Position numbers and translations under genes: made by a program | In this document: positions 63,907-64,000 of the stretch, one piece after another | Position numbering within the stretch: position 1 is the stretch's first letter | How the letters are laid out: each line of letters begins with the position of its first letter | The notes under the pieces: generated by a model | What the model saw: only the letters and a program-made list of their open reading frames with translations | The model's database searches: none | What the model was told of the DNA's origin: nothing | Source: Rhodococcus sovatensis | Lineage (GTDB): Bacteria; Actinomycetota; Actinomycetes; Mycobacteriales; Mycobacteriaceae | DNA: 64,000 nucleotides | NCBI RefSeq assembly: GCF_037327425.1 | Contig: NZ_CP147846.1 | Coordinates: 62,001-126,000, forward strand | Reading direction: 5' to 3'

Positions 63907-64000
63907 ATGGGACTCGAAGAATTCTGGTTCGTCGCTATAGCCGTTCTGTTCACCGGATACTTCGTTCTCGAAGGATTCGATTTCGGCGTCGGGATGCTGA
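63907..64000 (+). CDS. cydB: Cytochrome bd oxidase subunit II, partial
   Basis: The first 31 codons of CydB, cut by the window end. The opening LEEFWFVAIAVLFTGYFVLEG followed by FDFGVGML is the conserved first helix of subunit II. Together with cydA it forms the high-affinity bd oxidase. Confidence 0.92.
   Translation, partial: MGLEEFWFVAIAVLFTGYFVLEGFDFGVGML

Overview
The window is high-GC DNA with actinobacterial gene content. IdeR/DmdR-type iron boxes, an MbtH protein, an LppP/LprE lipoprotein, a DUF3073 protein and a purine-gene neighbourhood that follows the order I know from mycobacteria (purC, ptrB, an EmrB-type exporter, purS-purQ, an M18 aminopeptidase, purL, an SCP-like protein, purF, purM, DUF3073, YgfZ, pabC) all point to Mycobacteriales. 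Rhodococcus or a close relative is the best guess from sequence alone.

Bases 1 to about 31,700 are an accessory, iron-regulated siderophore locus. It holds two large non-ribosomal peptide synthetases (NRPS). One runs leftwards and is cut by the window start (C-A[Ser]-T-E-C-A...). The other is complete and runs rightwards (A[acyl-hydroxy-Orn]-T-C-degenerate C/E-C-A[hydroxy-Orn-like]-T-E-C-A[Ser]-T-TE). Around them are a ferric-siderophore ABC importer (ATPase, binding lipoprotein, two permeases), MbtH, a free-standing aryl carrier protein, an aryl-AMP ligase, an AsbF/QuiC-type 3-dehydroshikimate dehydratase, a heterodimeric ABC exporter and a siderophore-interacting reductase. Each transcription unit is preceded by at least one iron-box-like sequence. 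The dehydratase makes 3,4-dihydroxybenzoate, and the ligase has lost the Asn that normally reads the 2-hydroxyl group. I therefore infer a mixed siderophore with a 3,4-catechol cap plus hydroxamate groups, not the usual 2,3-dihydroxybenzoate type. Ornithine N-hydroxylase and formyl- or acetyltransferase genes are not in the window.

An IS5-family insertion (31,748-32,733) separates this locus from the chromosomal backbone. The backbone carries an EmrB/QacA exporter, purC-ptrB, a DcuSR-like two-component system divergent from a dctA symporter, a glutathione peroxidase, a DUF2334 protein, an LppP/LprE lipoprotein, a metallo-beta-lactamase-fold hydrolase, purS-purQ, a VOC protein, an unrecognised protein, an M18 aminopeptidase, an IS630-family insertion, a nucleoside phosphorylase, purL with a membrane alpha/beta-hydrolase and a CPBP protease, an SCP-like protein, purF, purM, DUF3073, MOSC and YgfZ genes, a second symporter, pabC and cydA-cydB (cydB cut by the window end).

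A dispersed palindromic repeat of about 44-48 bp (arms AGTGGCACGGTT / AACCGTGCCACT) occurs four times between backbone genes. One copy directly abuts the IS5 insertion.
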